A DNA stretch of 64,000 nucleotides from CALAMC01 sp964459465. GTDB lineage: Bacteria; Zixibacteria; MSB-5A5; GN15; PGXB01. The stretch lies in assembly GCA_964459465.1 (NCBI GenBank), contig CAYWLR010000001.1, positions 248,001-312,000 of the forward strand. Direction: 5' to 3'. The position numbers and the translations under genes were made by a program. Below are positions 62,919 to 64,000 of the stretch, piece after piece (within the stretch, counting starts at the first letter, position 1; each line of letters begins with the position of its first letter). The notes beneath the pieces were generated by a model. The model had not been told where the DNA came from, searched no databases, and was given only the letters and a program-made list of their open reading frames with translations.

Positions 62919-63320
62919 TTGGCAATAGGGCAAAAAACTAAGGTTACCAAAATTCTGGTCGTCGATGACGAGCCGCAGATAACCGAAATCGTCGAGGCGT
63001 TTCTGGTTAACGCCGGTCATCAGGTCATTATTTCCAATGACGGCAAAACCGCTGTTCAGAAGGCCAAGGAGATTCGCCCTGATATTATCCTTTTGGATAT
63101 CATGATGCCGGGCACCGACGGCTACAGCATCTGCAACGAAATAAAAAGCGATCCCGGTCTGGCCAATACCCCGGTGGTTTTCCTGACCGGCAAAGACATG
63201 AACGAGGATATGGGCCGGTCATTCAAAGTCGGCGGTGACATGTTCATCAAAAAGCCGTTTTCGTGCGAACGACTCCTGGAAATCGTCAATATTATTATCA
63301 TGTCGACCTCCCGTCATTGA
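62919..63320 (+). CDS. Single-domain response regulator (TTG start)
   Basis: A 133-residue receiver domain with DD acidic pair (VVDDEPQ), phospho-acceptor in IILLDIMMPGTDG, T in FLTGKDM and K in IKKPFS. No output domain. The only start compatible with the whole domain is the TTG at 62919, served by GGAGAAG. The next in-frame ATG would remove most of the domain. No kinase lies close by. Confidence 0.85.
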   Translation: MAIGQKTKVTKILVVDDEPQITEIVEAFLVNAGHQVIISNDGKTAVQKAKEIRPDIILLDIMMPGTDGYSICNEIKSDPGLANTPVVFLTGKDMNEDMGRSFKVGGDMFIKKPFSCERLLEIVNIIIMSTSRH

Positions 63321-63341
63321 AACTTTTTCCTCTTTTTTTTG

Positions 63342-63371
63342 TTGAAAATATTGTGCGGCGCACTATATTAT
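63342..63371 (+). promoter_or_regulatory. Promoter with internal palindrome before the PhaR-like gene
   Basis: TTGAAA (63342-63347) and TATATT (63364-63369, 16-base spacer) or TATTAT (63366-63371, 18-base spacer). The spacer contains GTGC-GGC-GCAC (63353-63363), with core TGCGGCGCA. Confidence 0.6.
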
Positions 63372-63401
63372 AATAAAGGACGCCCCGAAAAAGGACCGCT
63401 T

Positions 63402-63977
63402 ATGAAACTGATCAAACGCTACAAGAACCGTCGGCTCTATGACACCGAAGCCAAAAGGTATATCACCCACGCCGAGCTGATCGCCATTATCGACAGCGAC
63501 ATTTCGTTCAAGGTTGTGGATTCGGTCACCGGTTACGATATCACTCCGGCCGTTCTGGCCCAGGTGATCGCCGGTGAGGTCAATCGCTGGCGGGATTTGA
63601 GTCGAGCCAAAAACGTATTAATTAATGCTATAAGTTCAGGAGGTAAGAAATCAATGTCGATTCTGAAGAACACGTATCTGGCCTCGTTGGGCATTTATGA
63701 CCTGACGAAAAAGAAAGCCGAAGAGGTGATCGATTCACTAATTAAGGCGGGCGAAATTTCCAAGTCGCAACGCAAAGACGCCGTCATGGAGCTTCTGGAA
63801 AAAGCCGAGAAGCAGACCACCGTTTTTGCCGAAAAAGTCAAAAAGGAAACCGGCAACATCCAGAAGGAAGTCGGCAAAGTGGTGGACAAACTCAAACTGG
63901 CCAGCAAGAAGGACATCGACGCCATCAATAAGAAGCTGGATAAGCTCAGCCAGGCCATCGACAAAATGGGCAAGTAG
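63402..63977 (+). CDS. PhaR-type DNA-binding domain fused to a phasin-like helical tail
   Basis: A 191-residue protein. Residues 1-62 match the N-terminal DNA-binding domain of polyhydroxyalkanoate synthesis regulators (LIKRYKNRRLYDTEAKRYIT). Residues about 84-188 are a continuous charged helix (ASLGIYDLTKKKAEEVIDSL, then KAEKQTTVFAEKV and KKLDKLSQAIDKMGK) like phasins, the granule-coating proteins. The open frame begins at 63339, but AAGGA before the ATG at 63402 sets the start. The tail may bind granules and release the DNA-binding domain when polymer is present. No PHA synthase is in the window. Confidence 0.85.
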   Translation: MKLIKRYKNRRLYDTEAKRYITHAELIAIIDSDISFKVVDSVTGYDITPAVLAQVIAGEVNRWRDLSRAKNVLINAISSGGKKSMSILKNTYLASLGIYDLTKKKAEEVIDSLIKAGEISKSQRKDAVMELLEKAEKQTTVFAEKVKKETGNIQKEVGKVVDKLKLASKKDIDAINKKLDKLSQAIDKMGK

Positions 63978-64000
63978 CTTTTTCTTGCCGCATTGCGTTT

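Overview
The window comes from a Gram-negative bacterium: it encodes outer-membrane porins, a LolA-like lipoprotein-sorting protein, a TonB-plug-like domain, lipoproteins and periplasmic binding proteins. Two secreted peptidases end in dockerin-like tails built on a GDV..DG.(I/V)NLLD(V/I)L pattern. Such tails, together with the mix of families here, are typical of Candidatus Zixibacteria and relatives in the FCB/Latescibacter neighbourhood. That placement is inference from protein style, not a phylogeny. I see no phage, transposase, integron or CRISPR; this is ordinary chromosomal sequence. One 10-base run of N (5870-5879) is a scaffold gap inside a chemoreceptor gene.

Bases 1-13531 form a chemosensory region on the plus strand: the end of cheW, a DcaP-like porin, a Cache chemoreceptor, an orphan branched-chain-type substrate-binding protein, a second chemoreceptor (split by the gap), then a tightly overlapping block FapA/DUF342-cheX-cheY-cheR-cheD-HDOD-cheY-cheX-cheB. 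Bases 13838-18080 hold a five-PAS hybrid histidine kinase and an AI-2E/PerM-type permease. Bases 18244-22658 hold a C10 (streptopain-like) cysteine peptidase and an M14 carboxypeptidase, both with dockerin-like tails. Then come pgi (convergent with a DUF523/DUF1722 gene and an SDR/DUF2867 gene), an ECF sigma/anti-sigma pair, and an RND (MMPL)-LolA-like-outer-membrane-barrel export set.

Bases 32465-38516 hold a SnoaL-like protein and a divergent regulatory locus. A minus-strand operon (SBP-like periplasmic protein, NtrY-like kinase, NtrC-type activator) faces a plus-strand beta-propeller lipoprotein. The 250-base gap between them carries two identical 18-bp palindromes (TGTGTCA-N4-TGACACA), a sigma-70-type promoter reading left and a sigma-54-type promoter reading right. 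I regard this as the most informative regulatory structure in the window. It is followed by a vWA/YfbK protein with carboxypeptidase-regulatory and TonB-plug-like N-terminal domains, a small membrane protein, and a second ECF sigma/anti-sigma pair whose promoter is embedded in a 9-bp inverted repeat.

Bases 42439-49910 are transport and respiration: ZIP metal transporter, cytochrome bd oxidase (cydB, cydA), a DASS/SLC13 carboxylate transporter, type II NADH dehydrogenase and a porin. After a tRNA-Arg(TCT) come DUF1579, two GT-C-like membrane proteins (one clearly GT22), SixA and YceI. A minus-strand housekeeping operon then reads smpB - amidase - murI - rmuC - M24 peptidase - FN3 lipoprotein. 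The right edge has a nitrilase-family hydrolase, a single-domain response regulator with a TTG start, and a PhaR-type DNA-binding domain fused to a phasin-like helical tail, with a TGC-GGC-GCA palindrome inside its own promoter.
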